This document shows, piece after piece, positions 53,775-63,163 of a stretch of 64,000 nt of DNA. This stretch comes from Actinoplanes sp. M2I2 (lineage in GTDB: Bacteria > Actinomycetota > Actinomycetes > Mycobacteriales > Micromonosporaceae): NCBI RefSeq assembly GCF_023544445.1, contig NZ_JALPVJ010000001.1:310001-374000 (forward strand), given 5' to 3'. Numbering within the stretch: position 1 is the stretch's first letter; every line of letters starts with the position of its first letter. The position numbers and the translations under genes are program-made. The notes under the pieces were generated by a model. The model was not told the DNA's origin, did not search any database, and saw only the letters and a list, made by a program, of their open reading frames with translations.

Positions 53775-56639
53775 TTGAGACCGTTATCCGTACCGTCCGC
53801 GACCCGGCGGGTGGGGGCGGCAGCCGCGGGTGTCGTCCTGCTGGCCACCCTGCTGCCGACGCAGGCACAAGCCGCGCCGCTGCCCGGGGCCGTGAACGGG
53901 GCGACCGACAGCAAGCAGCAGCGGCGAGCCGATTACGACTCCCGCCAGAACCTGGCCGCTGCCGCGGCCGCCGCACCGACCGCCACTTTGAGCCGCGCCC
54001 TCGTCCCGGCGCCCTCGTACGCCGCGGTGAACACCCTGCGCGACTCCCTGGGCGTCCAGGGCATCATCGACATCGACCGGGCGACCGGTACCCCGCGTCG
54101 GGTGGCGAAGCTGGACGGCTTCCTCACCGGGCCGAGCGGCAAGAAGCCGACCACGATCGCGCTCGACTACATCAAGGCCCACCCCGAGGTCTTCGGCCTG
54201 GACGCGGCCGACCTGGCCACCCTGGTGCTGCGCCAGGACTACGTCGACATCGAGGGCACTCACCACCTCAGCTGGGTCCAGGTGGCCGACGGCGTGCCGG
54301 TCTTCGGCAACGGCCTCAAGGCGCACGTGACCAAGGACGGCCGGCTCGTGCAGGTCGACGGCGCGCCGCTGCGGTCGCTGCCGCCGAGCGCCGGCGCCGC
54401 GAAGCTCTCGGCCACCGCCGCCCGGGCCGCCGCCGTGAAGGACGTCTTCGGCACGTCCACCGCCAAGGTCACCAAGACCGAGGGCGCCAAGACCGTCTTC
54501 AGCGACAAGGGCAACGCCAAGAAGGTCTGGTTCCAGACCGCCTCGGGCGTGCGCCTGGCCTGGCAGACGATCGCCGTCGACGAGGGCTACGTGCACGTGA
54601 TCGACGCGGCCGGCGGCGAGGTGCTCTACCGCAAGAGCACGGTCGCCAACGATACCGCCGACGTCTGGCAGAACTACCCGGGCGCCCCCAAGGGCGGCCG
54701 CCAGCAGCCGGTCGACCTGAACGCCAAGGACTGGCTGCCGAACAACGCGCGCGCCCTGAGCGGCAACGTCGCGCACGTCTGGTCGGACGTGAACGACAAC
54801 GACCTGCCCGACGCGAGCGAAGAGGTCGGCCCGTCCGGCGTACGCCAGTGGGACTACCCGTTCGTCGACTTCAACGACGAGGTCGGTGGCCTCTGCTCCG
54901 ACGCGTACCCCTGCTCGTGGGACCCGGAGACGCCCAACTCGTGGCAGACCAACCGCAAGCAGAACGCGGTGCAGCTGTTCGCGTTCCTGGGCACCTTCCA
55001 CGACCACCTCAAGGCCGGCCCGATCGGCTTCACCCGCGCGGCCGGCAACTTCGAGGCGCGCGACGGCGACGCCGTGCAGGGCCAGGCGATGGACGGCGCG
55101 AACACCGCGGACGGCCTGCCTGACGGCAACCACACCGACAACGCCAACATGAACACCCCGCCCGACGGCATCCCGCCGGTCATGCAGATGTACCTGCTGT
55201 CCCCGGGGCCGCAGTCGGTCGCCGCCAACACCGGCGACGAGGCCGACGTGGTGTTCCACGAGTACACCCACGGCCTGTCCAACCGCCTGGTGGTCGACGC
55301 GGACGGCAACTCGACGCTCAGCTCCCAGCAGGGCGGCTCCATGGGTGAGGCGTGGAGCGACTTCTACGCCTGGGACTACCTGGTGGCCAAGGGCCTCGAG
55401 AAGGACACCGCCAAGCCCGGCGAGGTGCTCCTCGGCAAGTACTGGACCGCGGGCGGCACCATCCGCAGCGAGGCCCTGGACTGCTCCGTCGGCGCGAGCG
55501 CCACGGTCTGCCCGGGCACCCCGACGGCGGGCCCGGGCGGCTACACCTACGGCGACTACGGCAAGGTCGCCGGTGGCCCCGAGGTGCACGCCGACGGTGA
55601 GATCTGGGCGCAGACCCTGTGGGACCTGCGTCAGGCGGTCGGCAGCCGGACCGCGCAGTCGATCGTGACGCGCGGCATGGAGCTCTCGCCGTCCAACCCG
55701 TCCTTCCTGGACATGCGCAACTCGATCCTCGCCGCCGACCTGGTGGTCAACAAGGGCAAGAACCAGAAGGCCCTCTGGAAGACGTTCGCCAAGCGGGGCA
55801 TGGGCTACTTCGCCGCCGCGATCGACGGCGACGACACCCAGCCGGTCGAGGACTTCTCGACGCCGCCGTCGGCCAACTCGCCGCGGGGCACCCTCAAGGG
55901 CAAGGCCACCGACTCGGACACCGGTGCCGCGGTGGGCGGCCTGACCGTCGCGTTCGGCGGGCACGCCTCCGGCTTCGCCGGTGACTACCGGGCCACCACG
56001 GCCGCGGACGGCACCTACACGATCTCCGGGATCATCCCGGGGACGTACGCCAAGGTCTTCGCTCGTGGCGCCGGTTACGACCTCGTCGTGAAGACGCTGT
56101 CGATCAACTCCGGCACCAGGACCGAGAACTGGTCGGTCCGCAAGGACTGGGCGGCCTCCTCGGGCGGCGCGGCGATCGTCAGCTTCACCGGCGTCGATTA
56201 CACGGCGTACGGCTGCGGCCCGGCCGAGCTGATCGACCAGTCGCAGATCGCGGGCTGGGGTTCGGAGATCGCGGACGGCGGCGTGAACGCCGTGATCCGC
56301 CTCTCCGGCGCCGTGGACGTCTCCGAGCTGGTGATCAACCCGTCGGCGACCTGTGGTGACGACGAGACCGCCTCGACCGGTGGCTACCGCGTCGAGACCT
56401 CGGCCGACGGCACGACCTGGGCGGTCGCCGCGAGCGGCGTCTTCCCGGCCGGCACGGTCACGCCCACCCCGATCGCGCTGGCCGCGGGCACGGGCGACGA
56501 CATCCAGTTCGTCCGGTTCACGATGCTGACCTCGCAGGGTCAGGACGCCGGCCTCTGCCCGGCCGGCCAGCCGCCGACAGTCAGCGGCTGCGTCTTCCTC
56601 GACAGCACCGAGCTGGCGGTCTACGGAGCGGCGGCGTAA
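53775..56639 (+). CDS. Secreted M36 (fungalysin) metallopeptidase with PKD/CarboxypepD-like and discoidin-like C-terminus
   Basis: A 954-residue secreted zinc protease. Residues 1-35 are a signal peptide (basic start, then VGAAAAGVVLLATLLPTQAQA), followed by an FTP-type propeptide. The catalytic HEYTH is at about 495-499, with the third zinc ligand Glu in GSMGEAWSDFYAWD near 525. After the protease (to about 700) come a carboxypeptidase-regulatory-like fold (GTLKGKATDSDTGAAV) and a C-terminal domain resembling F5/8 discoidin (GYRVETSADGTTWAVA). The start is TTG 53775, supported by AGAGGGG upstream; no closer ATG or GTG precedes the signal peptide. A 15-bp hairpin follows the stop. Confidence 0.92.
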   Translation: MRPLSVPSATRRVGAAAAGVVLLATLLPTQAQAAPLPGAVNGATDSKQQRRADYDSRQNLAAAAAAAPTATLSRALVPAPSYAAVNTLRDSLGVQGIIDIDRATGTPRRVAKLDGFLTGPSGKKPTTIALDYIKAHPEVFGLDAADLATLVLRQDYVDIEGTHHLSWVQVADGVPVFGNGLKAHVTKDGRLVQVDGAPLRSLPPSAGAAKLSATAARAAAVKDVFGTSTAKVTKTEGAKTVFSDKGNAKKVWFQTASGVRLAWQTIAVDEGYVHVIDAAGGEVLYRKSTVANDTADVWQNYPGAPKGGRQQPVDLNAKDWLPNNARALSGNVAHVWSDVNDNDLPDASEEVGPSGVRQWDYPFVDFNDEVGGLCSDAYPCSWDPETPNSWQTNRKQNAVQLFAFLGTFHDHLKAGPIGFTRAAGNFEARDGDAVQGQAMDGANTADGLPDGNHTDNANMNTPPDGIPPVMQMYLLSPGPQSVAANTGDEADVVFHEYTHGLSNRLVVDADGNSTLSSQQGGSMGEAWSDFYAWDYLVAKGLEKDTAKPGEVLLGKYWTAGGTIRSEALDCSVGASATVCPGTPTAGPGGYTYGDYGKVAGGPEVHADGEIWAQTLWDLRQAVGSRTAQSIVTRGMELSPSNPSFLDMRNSILAADLVVNKGKNQKALWKTFAKRGMGYFAAAIDGDDTQPVEDFSTPPSANSPRGTLKGKATDSDTGAAVGGLTVAFGGHASGFAGDYRATTAADGTYTISGIIPGTYAKVFARGAGYDLVVKTLSINSGTRTENWSVRKDWAASSGGAAIVSFTGVDYTAYGCGPAELIDQSQIAGWGSEIADGGVNAVIRLSGAVDVSELVINPSATCGDDETASTGGYRVETSADGTTWAVAASGVFPAGTVTPTPIALAAGTGDDIQFVRFTMLTSQGQDAGLCPAGQPPTVSGCVFLDSTELAVYGAAA

Positions 56640-56652
56640 CAACAGCACGAGA

Positions 56653-56688
56653 GATACCGGTCGCCGCTTCCGGGCGGCGACCGGTATC
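56653..56688. terminator. 15-bp-stem hairpin after the M36 protease gene
   Basis: Arms GATACCGGTCGCCGC (56653-56667) and GCGGCGACCGGTATC (56674-56688) are perfect, with a 6-nt loop, 13 bases after the stop. There is no T-run. It separates the protease from the leuS leader, which starts 9 bases later. Confidence 0.75.
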
Positions 56689-56697
56689 ATGCAACGC

Positions 56698-56748
56698 ATG
56701 GCTCGGCGTTTCCTGCTTCTTAGCCGGCCGTGCTGCGATCGCCTCTGA
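56698..56748 (+). CDS. leuS leader peptide MARRFLLLSRPCCDRL
   Basis: A 16-codon frame with three consecutive Leu codons (CTG CTT CTT, 56713-56721) and a Leu codon just before the TGA stop. It lies between a terminator hairpin and an intrinsic-type terminator that precedes leuS. Such Leu-rich leaders let a ribosome stalled for lack of charged tRNA(Leu) decide whether the downstream terminator forms, which suits a leucyl-tRNA synthetase gene. There is no clear ribosome-binding site, so translation may start at or near the 5' end. The assignment rests on position, composition and the attenuator structure. Confidence 0.75.
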   Translation: MARRFLLLSRPCCDRL

Positions 56749-56764
56749 GGCGAACAGCACGGCG

Positions 56765-56790
56765 ACCCCTCCTGCGTGAGGGGTTTTTTT
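56765..56790 (+). terminator. Intrinsic terminator of the leuS leader
   Basis: 7-bp GC-rich stem ACCCCTC/GAGGGGT with a 6-nt loop, followed by six further T. This is the only T-tailed hairpin noted in the window, so it is likely a true Rho-independent terminator, here used as attenuator. Confidence 0.88.
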
Positions 56791-56820
56791 GTGCCCAGCC
56801 ACCACCAGACGAGAAGACGG

Positions 56821-59631
56821 ATGCCGACGATGAGCGAGTCAGAGACCCCGAAGTTCCGTTACACCGCCGCGCTGGCCAACGAGATCGAGCCGCGCTGGCA
56901 GTCCTACTGGACTGAGAACGGAACCTTCCAGGCGCCCAACCCGGCCGGTGAGCTGGCCGACCCCGGTCACCCCCGGGCCGGCGCGCCCAAGCTGCACGTC
57001 CAGGACATGTTCCCGTACCCGTCGGGTGCGGGCCTGCACGTGGGTCACCCGCTCGGCTACATCGGCACCGACAGCTACACCCGCTACAAGCGGATGGCCG
57101 GTTTCAACGTGCTGCACCCGATGGGCTTCGACGCCTTCGGGCTGCCCGCCGAGCAGTACGCGGTGCAGACCGGCACCCACCCGGCGGTCACCACGGCGGC
57201 CAACGTCGAGCGGTACAAGAACCAGCTGCGCCGCCTGGGCCTGGCCTACGACGAGCGGCGCACCTTCTCGACCACCGACCCGGACTACTACCGGTGGACG
57301 CAGTGGATCTTCCTGCAGGTCTTCAACTCCTGGTTCGACCCGGCCGTGCGCAAGGCCCGCCCGATCGCGTCGCTGATCTCGGCGTACGAGCAGGGCGCCA
57401 AGGCGACGCCGGACGGCCGCCCGTGGGCCGCGCTGTCCGAGGTCGAGCGGCGCAAGCTGATCGACGACCACCGCCTGGCCTACGTCAGTGAGGCCCCGGT
57501 CAACTGGTGCCCCGGGCTGGGTACGGTGCTGGCCAACGAGGAGGTCACGCCCGACGGCCGCAGCGAGCGCGGCAACTACCCGGTCTTCCAGCGCAGCCTG
57601 AAGCAGTGGATGATGCGGATCACCGCGTACGGGGACCGCCTGGTCGAGGATCTGGACACCCTGGACTGGCCCGAGCCGGTCAAGCTGATGCAGCGCAACT
57701 GGATCGGCCGCTCGCGGGGCGCCCACGTCGACTTCGCGGTCGACGATGCCACGATCACCGTCTTCACCACGCGGCCGGACACGCTGTTCGGCGCCACCTA
57801 CATGGTGCTGGCGCCCGAGCACGAGCTGGTCGACGAGATCTCCCCGGCCGCCTGGCCCGCGTCCACCAACGAGAAGTGGACCGGTGGGCACGCCACGCCG
57901 GCCGGAGCGATCGCCGCCTATCGGGCCGAGGCCGCGGCCAAGACCGACGAGCAGCGCACCGAGGGCAAGGAGAAGACCGGCGTCTTCACCGGGGCGTACG
58001 CCACCAACCCGGTCAACGGCGCGAGCATCCCGGTCTTCATCGCCGACTACGTGCTGTCCGGCTACGGCACCGGCGCGATCATGGCGGTGCCCGGGCAGGA
58101 CACCCGCGACTGGGAGTTCGCCGAGGTCTTCGAGCTGCCGATCATCCGTACGGTGCAGGCCCCCGAGGACTTCGAGGGCGCCTACACCGGCGATGGAGTG
58201 GCGATCAACAGCGACTGGCTGGACGGCAAGGGCGTCGTCGAGGCCAAGGCCGAGATGATCACCTGGCTGGAGCAGCACGGCCACGGCCGCGGCGCGACCA
58301 CCTTCCGCCTGCGGGACTGGCTGTTCAGCCGGCAGCGCTACTGGGGCGAGCCGTTCCCGATCGTCTACGACGAGACCGGCCTGCCGGTCGCGCTGCCCGA
58401 GTCGATGCTGCCGGTCGTGCTGCCCGACGTCGACGACTTCTCGCCGCGCACGTTCGACCCGGACGACGCGAACAGCGAGCCCGAGACGCCGCTGTCGCGC
58501 AAGAAGGACTGGGTCAACGTCGAGCTGGACCTGGGCGACGGCCTGAAGTCGTACACCCGCGAGACCAACACCATGCCGCAGTGGGCCGGCTCCTGCTGGT
58601 ATGAGCTGCGCTACCTGGACCCGCACAACGAGAAGGCGCTGGTCGACCCCGACAACGAGGCCTACTGGATGGGCCCCCGGCGCGACGGCGACTGCGGTGG
58701 CGTCGACCTGTACGTCGGCGGTGTCGAGCACGCGGTGCTGCACCTGCTGTACGCCCGCTTCTGGCACAAGGTCCTGTACGACCTGGGCCACGTCTCGTCG
58801 TTCGAGCCGTTCCGCAAGCTGTTCAACCAGGGCTACATCCAGGCCTACGCGTACCGCGACTCCCGCGGCGTCATCGTGCCGGCCGAGGAGGTCACCGAGC
58901 GCGACGGCAAGTACGTCTTCGACGGCGTGGAGGTGATCCGCGAGTACGGCAAGATGGGCAAGTCGCTGAAGAACGTCGTCACCCCCGACGAGATGTGCGA
59001 GCAGTACGGGGCCGACACGTTCCGCGTCTACGAGATGGCGATGGGCCCGCTGGACGTCTCCCGCCCGTGGGAGACCCGCGCGGTCATCGGCTCGCAGCGC
59101 TTCCTGCAGCGCGTCTGGCGCCTGGTGATCGACGAGGAGTCGGGCGCGGTCCGGGTCGGCGACCAGCCGCTGGAGCCGGCCGTCCGCAAGCACCTGCACC
59201 GCACCATCGCGGGCGTGACCGAAGACCTGGACGAGCTGCGCTTCAACACGGCGATCGCCAAGCTGATCGAGCTGACCAACACGCTGACCCCGCTGCCCAC
59301 GGTCTCCCGTGAGGCGGTGGAGCCGCTGGTGCTGATGCTGTCGCCGTTCGCGCCGCACCTGGCCGAGGAGCTGTGGGGCAAGCTGGGCCACGAGGGCACG
59401 CTGGCCTACGCGGCCTTCCCGGTCGCCGACCCCGAGCAGCTGAAGGCCGAGTCGATCACCTACCCGGTGCAGGTCAACGGCAAGGTGAAGGCCCGCATCG
59501 AGGTCTCGCCGACGGCCACCGAGTCCGAGGTGCGCGAGGCCGCTCTGGCCGCGGCGGCCGAGGCCCTGGCCGGTCGCGATCCCAAGAAGGTCATCGTGGT
59601 GGCCGGCCGCCTGGTCAGCGTCGTCGTCTGA
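56821..59631 (+). CDS. leuS: Leucyl-tRNA synthetase
   Basis: Class Ia synthetase (936 residues) charging tRNA(Leu). The ATP site HVGH is at 73-76 (HIGH), and KMGKS at 711 is the KMSKS loop. The large CP1 editing domain lies between about 250 and 450 ([19 protein letters not shown]), [14 protein letters not shown] marks the connective region, and the C-terminal [13 protein letters not shown] is the usual leucyl-specific end. The ATG is taken at 56821 because a GAGAAG site precedes it; ATG 56830 (MSESETPK) is also possible. Expression is probably limited by the upstream attenuator when leucyl-tRNA is plentiful. Confidence 0.98.
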   Translation: MPTMSESETPKFRYTAALANEIEPRWQSYWTENGTFQAPNPAGELADPGHPRAGAPKLHVQDMFPYPSGAGLHVGHPLGYIGTDSYTRYKRMAGFNVLHPMGFDAFGLPAEQYAVQTGTHPAVTTAANVERYKNQLRRLGLAYDERRTFSTTDPDYYRWTQWIFLQVFNSWFDPAVRKARPIASLISAYEQGAKATPDGRPWAALSEVERRKLIDDHRLAYVSEAPVNWCPGLGTVLANEEVTPDGRSERGNYPVFQRSLKQWMMRITAYGDRLVEDLDTLDWPEPVKLMQRNWIGRSRGAHVDFAVDDATITVFTTRPDTLFGATYMVLAPEHELVDEISPAAWPASTNEKWTGGHATPAGAIAAYRAEAAAKTDEQRTEGKEKTGVFTGAYATNPVNGASIPVFIADYVLSGYGTGAIMAVPGQDTRDWEFAEVFELPIIRTVQAPEDFEGAYTGDGVAINSDWLDGKGVVEAKAEMITWLEQHGHGRGATTFRLRDWLFSRQRYWGEPFPIVYDETGLPVALPESMLPVVLPDVDDFSPRTFDPDDANSEPETPLSRKKDWVNVELDLGDGLKSYTRETNTMPQWAGSCWYELRYLDPHNEKALVDPDNEAYWMGPRRDGDCGGVDLYVGGVEHAVLHLLYARFWHKVLYDLGHVSSFEPFRKLFNQGYIQAYAYRDSRGVIVPAEEVTERDGKYVFDGVEVIREYGKMGKSLKNVVTPDEMCEQYGADTFRVYEMAMGPLDVSRPWETRAVIGSQRFLQRVWRLVIDEESGAVRVGDQPLEPAVRKHLHRTIAGVTEDLDELRFNTAIAKLIELTNTLTPLPTVSREAVEPLVLMLSPFAPHLAEELWGKLGHEGTLAYAAFPVADPEQLKAESITYPVQVNGKVKARIEVSPTATESEVREAALAAAAEALAGRDPKKVIVVAGRLVSVVV

Positions 59632-59651
59632 CCGTTCCCACCCAGCGCAGC

Positions 59652-59685
59652 AAAGAACCCGCCGGCGAGCGCCGGCGGGTTCTTT
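59652..59685. terminator. Bidirectional terminator between leuS and the TVP38 gene
   Basis: Perfect 15-bp arms AAAGAACCCGCCGGC (59652-59666) and GCCGGCGGGTTCTTT (59671-59685) with a 4-nt loop, 20 bases after the leuS stop. The TCTTT/AAAGA ends give a short U-run in both directions. Confidence 0.85.
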
Positions 59686-59697
59686 GTGTGAGCTTGG

Positions 59698-60468
59698 TCA
59701 GGCGGTCGCCGCCGCAGCCGCGGCCGCCTTCTTGGCGGAGCGCTTCCACCACAGCACGATGCTGGTGGTGAGGGTGAAGCCGATCAGGGCCGGGGCCAGC
59801 GACAGCGGGCTCATCTCGCCCGGCTTGACCACCGCGGCGCCGATGACCGCGTAGGAGACGGCCGACGGGATGGAGGCCAGGGTGGTGCCGAGCAGGTAGC
59901 GCTTGCGGCAGACGCTGGTGGTGCCGTAGGCGTAGCCGATCAGGCCGAAGGGCGCCAGCGGCAGGAAGCGGACCAGCAGCACGGCGGAGAGGCCGCGGCG
60001 GTTGAGCCAGCCGTCGAGGCGCTGGAGCTTGCCGCCGGTGCGGGCCGACAGGGCGCCGCGACCGGCCCAGCGGCCGGCGTAGTACGTGGCGGTGGCGGCG
60101 ATGACCGCGGCGGCCAGGGCCGTCGCCGCGCCGGTGGCCGCGCCGAGCAGGGCGCCGCAGGCCAGCGTGATGGCCGTACGGGGGACCAGCACCGAGAGCA
60201 GCAGGCCGCCGACCACGGCGATCACGACCGCCGCGGCCGGGCCGAGGCGGGCGAACTGGTCGGCGATCTCCTGCAGTGGGAGGACGGCGGCGGCGACGGC
60301 GACGGCCGCGAGCACGAGGCCCAGAATGCCGAAGCGGGCGACGCGACGCTTCCAGCTCAGGCCGGGAGAGGCCGGCGTCTGCTGGGACTCGAGAGCCTGC
60401 TGCGAAGGCTGAGGAACCTGAGGGTCCGCGAGGTGTGCGCCCCGCGGGGCGATCAGGATGTCAGTCAT
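59698..60468 (-). CDS. TVP38/TMEM64-family (VTT domain) membrane protein
   Basis: A 256-residue membrane protein with about five helices. The VTT/DedA-like signature reads VLVPRTAITLACGALLGAATGA, then AVLLVRFLPLAPFGLIGYAYGTTSV, the GxxxG/Pro-rich motif typical of TVP38 proteins involved in membrane lipid handling. The first 45 residues are hydrophilic and probably cytoplasmic, and the C-terminus ends in an Ala-rich basic stretch. ATG 60468 gives MTDILIAPRG; 30-odd extra residues from earlier starts read into the gatD 3' end. The gene lies next to gatD/murT but is not overlapping. Its precise role is unknown. Confidence 0.87.
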   Translation of the reverse strand: MTDILIAPRGAHLADPQVPQPSQQALESQQTPASPGLSWKRRVARFGILGLVLAAVAVAAAVLPLQEIADQFARLGPAAAVVIAVVGGLLLSVLVPRTAITLACGALLGAATGAATALAAAVIAATATYYAGRWAGRGALSARTGGKLQRLDGWLNRRGLSAVLLVRFLPLAPFGLIGYAYGTTSVCRKRYLLGTTLASIPSAVSYAVIGAAVVKPGEMSPLSLAPALIGFTLTTSIVLWWKRSAKKAAAAAAATA

Positions 60469-60517
60469 GCAGTGATACCGCCCAAGTGCTTGTCGGGTCA
60501 GGACTCGCTTCGAAAGT

Positions 60518-61228
60518 TCAGGCGCCGGCGGCGGCGAGCCTTTCGGCTCGGAGCCGGTCGGGCCAGGTGTCGTCGACGGGGGCAAGACTATCCGCGCCGA
60601 TCGCCCAACGCAGTAGCAGATCGGCTATAGCCGGGTTGCGAGCGAGCGCGGGCCCGTGCGAATAGGTGCCCAGGATCTTTCCGTGCCACGCTCCCTCGGT
60701 CTGCCCGTCGTTGCCGATGCCGGCCGTGACCCGGGCCAGCGGCGCGACGCCGGGACCCAGGTGGGTGCGCCCGCCGTGGTTCTCGAAACCGCTCAGCAGG
60801 GGCAGACCCAGCCGGGGGTCGATGTCGCCCCGGATCTCGCCGACCGCGCGGGTCTCGCCGCGGTCGGAGGAGAGGTCCAGCAGGCCCAGCCCGGGGCATT
60901 TGGTGCCCTTGGCGAAGAACGAGTGACCGAACAACTGGTAACCCGCGCAGACGGCCAGGACAGCGGCGCCCTGGTTGACCGCGCGGTGCAGACCGCCGTC
61001 GCTGATCAGCCGCTGGGCGGCCAGCGCCTGCGGGCCGTCCTCGCCGCCGCCGATCAGATAGATGTCGGCGGTGGAGGGCATCGGCTGGTCGGAGCGCACC
61101 GAATAGGTCTCCACCGGGATGCCCCGCATGGCCGCGCGCCGGCCGAGAATCAGCAGGTTGCCCCGGTCGCCGTAGGTGGAGAGCAGGTCCGGATAGATCC
61201 AGACGATGCGGAGCGTGCTGTCACTCAT
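60518..61228 (-). CDS. gatD: GatD-like glutamine amidotransferase (lipid II isoglutaminyl synthase subunit)
   Basis: A 236-residue class I glutaminase that supplies ammonia to MurT for amidation of D-Glu in lipid II, giving D-isoglutamine. The nucleophile Cys94 is in LAVCAGYQLFGHS and the catalytic His191 in GTYSHGPALARNP, near the positions I recall for the staphylococcal enzyme. Arg127 in ETRAVGEIRGD may bind glutamine. It starts with ATG at 61228, preceded by GAGGTCG, and lies 66 bases downstream of murT in the same direction, the usual pair order. This amidation is common in actinobacteria. Confidence 0.93.
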   Translation of the reverse strand: MSDSTLRIVWIYPDLLSTYGDRGNLLILGRRAAMRGIPVETYSVRSDQPMPSTADIYLIGGGEDGPQALAAQRLISDGGLHRAVNQGAAVLAVCAGYQLFGHSFFAKGTKCPGLGLLDLSSDRGETRAVGEIRGDIDPRLGLPLLSGFENHGGRTHLGPGVAPLARVTAGIGNDGQTEGAWHGKILGTYSHGPALARNPAIADLLLRWAIGADSLAPVDDTWPDRLRAERLAAAGA

Positions 61229-61294
61229 GCTTCGACCTCGATTCGCCGCCGCGGGGACGTGGTTCGCCGCCGCGGCGACCGGCCGCGGGGAAGA

Positions 61295-62530
61295 TCAGTT
61301 GACACGGTCGAGCCCCGCCCGGATGTCCTGGAACGCCGTGTAGTTGGCGATCACCTCGAGACGTCCCGGGGGCACCGACTGGACCGCCTCCTCGAAAGTC
61401 GACACGTGCCGGAACGGGATTTCGTTCACTTCGAGACGTACCGCGAGGTCGTAGGCCCGGTCGCCGGTGATCAGCACCGGGCGGTCGTGCAGGGGCGAGA
61501 AGTCGACGTCGTAGAGCCAGGACGTGTCGAACCCGTCCGGGTCCCGGGCGTTGATGGAGAGCAGCGTGGGCGCCTGCTCGGCCATGTCGAAGGCCTCCAG
61601 CCAGCTGGCCGGGTTCTTGGCCAGCAGCAGGCGGATGTTGCGGCCGTCCCGGTCGACCTGGGCGTAGCGGCCGGCGATCGAGGCCACCGTGGTGAGCCGG
61701 GGGAGCGCCTCGATCGGGCGGACCCCGAACTCGGCCGCCACGGCCAGCGCGGTCGCCGCGTTGCCGATGTTGACCGTGCCGGGAAGCTGGAGCTTGACCA
61801 GGTGCCAGTCGCCGCGGGGGTCGACCACGCCGTCGTCCTCGACGCGCCACTGCGCCTGCGGGCGGCGCAGCGGGCAGCCGGTGCACCACCAGTCGCCGTT
61901 GGCCCGTTCGATCGGGTCGCCGCTCTCGGGGCAGACGAAGGAGTCGTCGTGCCAGCGCTGGCCGGCGCTGAACCAGGTGATGTGCGAGGCGCCCCGGGCG
62001 GCCCAGACGACCATCGGGTCGTCGGCGTTGGCGACCACGGCCACGTCGGGGTGGCCGGCCAGCGCGGTGCGCCACATCTGCGCCATCATCGCGACCTCTT
62101 TGGCCCGGTCGAGCTGGTCGCGCGACAGGTTGAGCAGGGCCACCACGCGCGGGTTGGTCTCGTCGATCACCCGGGCCAGGTAGTGCTCGTCGACCTCGAG
62201 CACCGCGAACGGCGTGGCGCCCGCCTTGGCCAGGGCCGAGGTGTGCCCGGTGGGCATGTTGGCGCCGAAGGAGTTGGTGGCCACCGGACCGAGCACCCCG
62301 AGCGCGGCCGCCGCGAGCCGGGTGGTGGTCGTCTTGCCGTTGGTGCCGGAGACGAGGGCGATCGCCCGGCCGGAGGCCAGGTGGCTCAGCAGCTCCGGAT
62401 CGATCTTGAGGCCGATCCAGCCGCCGATGACCGAGCCGTCGCCGCGTCCCGCAGCCCTCGAGAGCGCGGCCGCGGTCTTCGACACGGAGGTCGCGACCTT
62501 GGCGCGCAGGGGCATTTTCCCGTCCGTCAC
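61295..62530 (-). CDS. murT: MurT-like Mur ligase (lipid II isoglutaminyl synthase subunit)
   Basis: A 411-residue ATP-dependent Mur ligase partner of GatD. The P-loop GTNGKTTTT is at 62-70 and the Mur-ligase core region FAVLEVDEHYLARVID follows. A Cys-rich ribbon in the central domain reads CPES ... WCTGC (Cys200, Cys216 and Cys219), with Ser203 where the fourth Cys is expected. The C-terminal domain (DUF1727) ends YTAFQDIRAGL. I chose the GTG at 62530 because TACCCT lies seven bases upstream as in other leaderless starts here; ATG 62515 would also suit, 5 residues shorter. It lies upstream of gatD on the same strand. Confidence 0.92.
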   Translation of the reverse strand: MTDGKMPLRAKVATSVSKTAAALSRAAGRGDGSVIGGWIGLKIDPELLSHLASGRAIALVSGTNGKTTTTRLAAAALGVLGPVATNSFGANMPTGHTSALAKAGATPFAVLEVDEHYLARVIDETNPRVVALLNLSRDQLDRAKEVAMMAQMWRTALAGHPDVAVVANADDPMVVWAARGASHITWFSAGQRWHDDSFVCPESGDPIERANGDWWCTGCPLRRPQAQWRVEDDGVVDPRGDWHLVKLQLPGTVNIGNAATALAVAAEFGVRPIEALPRLTTVASIAGRYAQVDRDGRNIRLLLAKNPASWLEAFDMAEQAPTLLSINARDPDGFDTSWLYDVDFSPLHDRPVLITGDRAYDLAVRLEVNEIPFRHVSTFEEAVQSVPPGRLEVIANYTAFQDIRAGLDRVN

Positions 62531-62543
62531 GGCGACGAGGGTA
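62531..62543 (-). promoter_or_regulatory. Leaderless -10 for murT
   Basis: TACCCT on the minus strand (62543-62538), then seven bases, then GTG 62530. Confidence 0.5.
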
Positions 62544-62989
62544 CCGGAACAGGAGGTTACGTCGAGTTGCCGAGAGTCCGATTTCAGCTTCCGGTCCCGA
62601 TGACGTCGCTGAGGCATCGAGCTCAGCCATTCGGCGGAAGCCATTTTGGCCGGTGGGAAAGGTTTAAGCAGCGGAAGAGTGAATGGCGGGGCGCCATCAC
62701 CCAAATGGTGGTGAGGATTTATGTGTTCTGATTCACCCGTAACCTTAGACGTTGAGTGATTCGCCGGTCACCGGTCGTCATGGCATTTATCTCCTGCTAG
62801 TAACAAACCGGACAGCCGCCTTCATGCCAAATACGGTGAGTGACGGAATCAATCCAGGCACGTCCTTCGAATTTCAGGTAGCAAGGTCTGGCCGGCGGCG
62901 CCCGCTGCCCGACTCGCGACGACCTGGTTCACGCCGAGCCCTGCCCCGGGCCGGTCGACGCGACCACCCGAGCACCACGTACCACCACA
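62544..62989. other. Gene-free stretch between murT and the riboswitch
   Basis: About 445 bases with no supported gene. Around 62690-62900 the composition becomes less GC-rich (TTTATGTGTTCTGATTCACC), which suits the promoter region of the riboswitch-controlled gene. I could not fix a -10/-35 pair. Confidence 0.5.
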
Positions 62990-63148
62990 CAGGCACCAGG
63001 GGGCAGGGACGGGGGACCCAACTGCGGTCCGCTCCGCGCCACCCGCTCCGGTGGCGAACACGGAGAAGGCCTTGGGGTGAAGTTGCCGAAAGGCGACCGG
63101 GCACACCTTCCCGCCCGAACCCGACAGCTAACCTCGCAGGCGTGCCGG
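62990..63148 (+). promoter_or_regulatory. Cyclic di-AMP riboswitch (ydaO/yuaA type)
   Basis: Conserved blocks of the ydaO-yuaA class are present: GGGTGAA at 63075-63081 and GAACCCGACAGCTAACCTCG at 63117-63136 followed by AGGC. Between and before them are short hairpins (GTTGCCGAAAGGCGAC at 63082-63097; CCACCCGCTCCGGTGG at 63039-63054). GGCAC (62992-62996) with GTGCC (63142-63146) can close the outer stem. In actinomycetes this class commonly precedes genes for cell-wall hydrolases. It is usually an OFF switch, so high c-di-AMP would reduce expression of the NlpC/P60 enzyme. Exact boundaries are approximate. Confidence 0.88.
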
Positions 63149-63163
63149 AGGGATATCACTACC

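Larger units (their letters stand above)
56698..56790 (+). promoter_or_regulatory. leuS transcription attenuator
   Basis: After the Leu codons, arms GCCGTGCTG (56727-56735) and CAGCACGGC (56755-56763) form a 9-bp stem that encloses a second 6-bp stem (TCGCCT/AGGCGA around CTG, 56739-56753), and its left arm overlaps the peptide's codons. Directly after it, ACCCCTC (56765-56771) and GAGGGGT (56778-56784) form the terminator stem, followed by T85-T90. A ribosome stalled on the Leu codons would cover the left arm of the first stem. A partial alternative (CACG 56758-56761 with CGTG 56775-56778) could then disturb the terminator; this last point is inference. Confidence 0.75.

Noticed and set aside
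56640-56820. T-box riboswitch before leuS
   Set aside because: No AGGGTGGNACCGCG block or specifier loop is present. A Leu-rich leader frame and terminator explain the region.
63132-63150. TAACCT-N7-GTG before the NlpC gene, which mimics a leaderless promoter
   Set aside because: It is part of the conserved core of the c-di-AMP riboswitch, and the GTG there is out of frame with the hydrolase.
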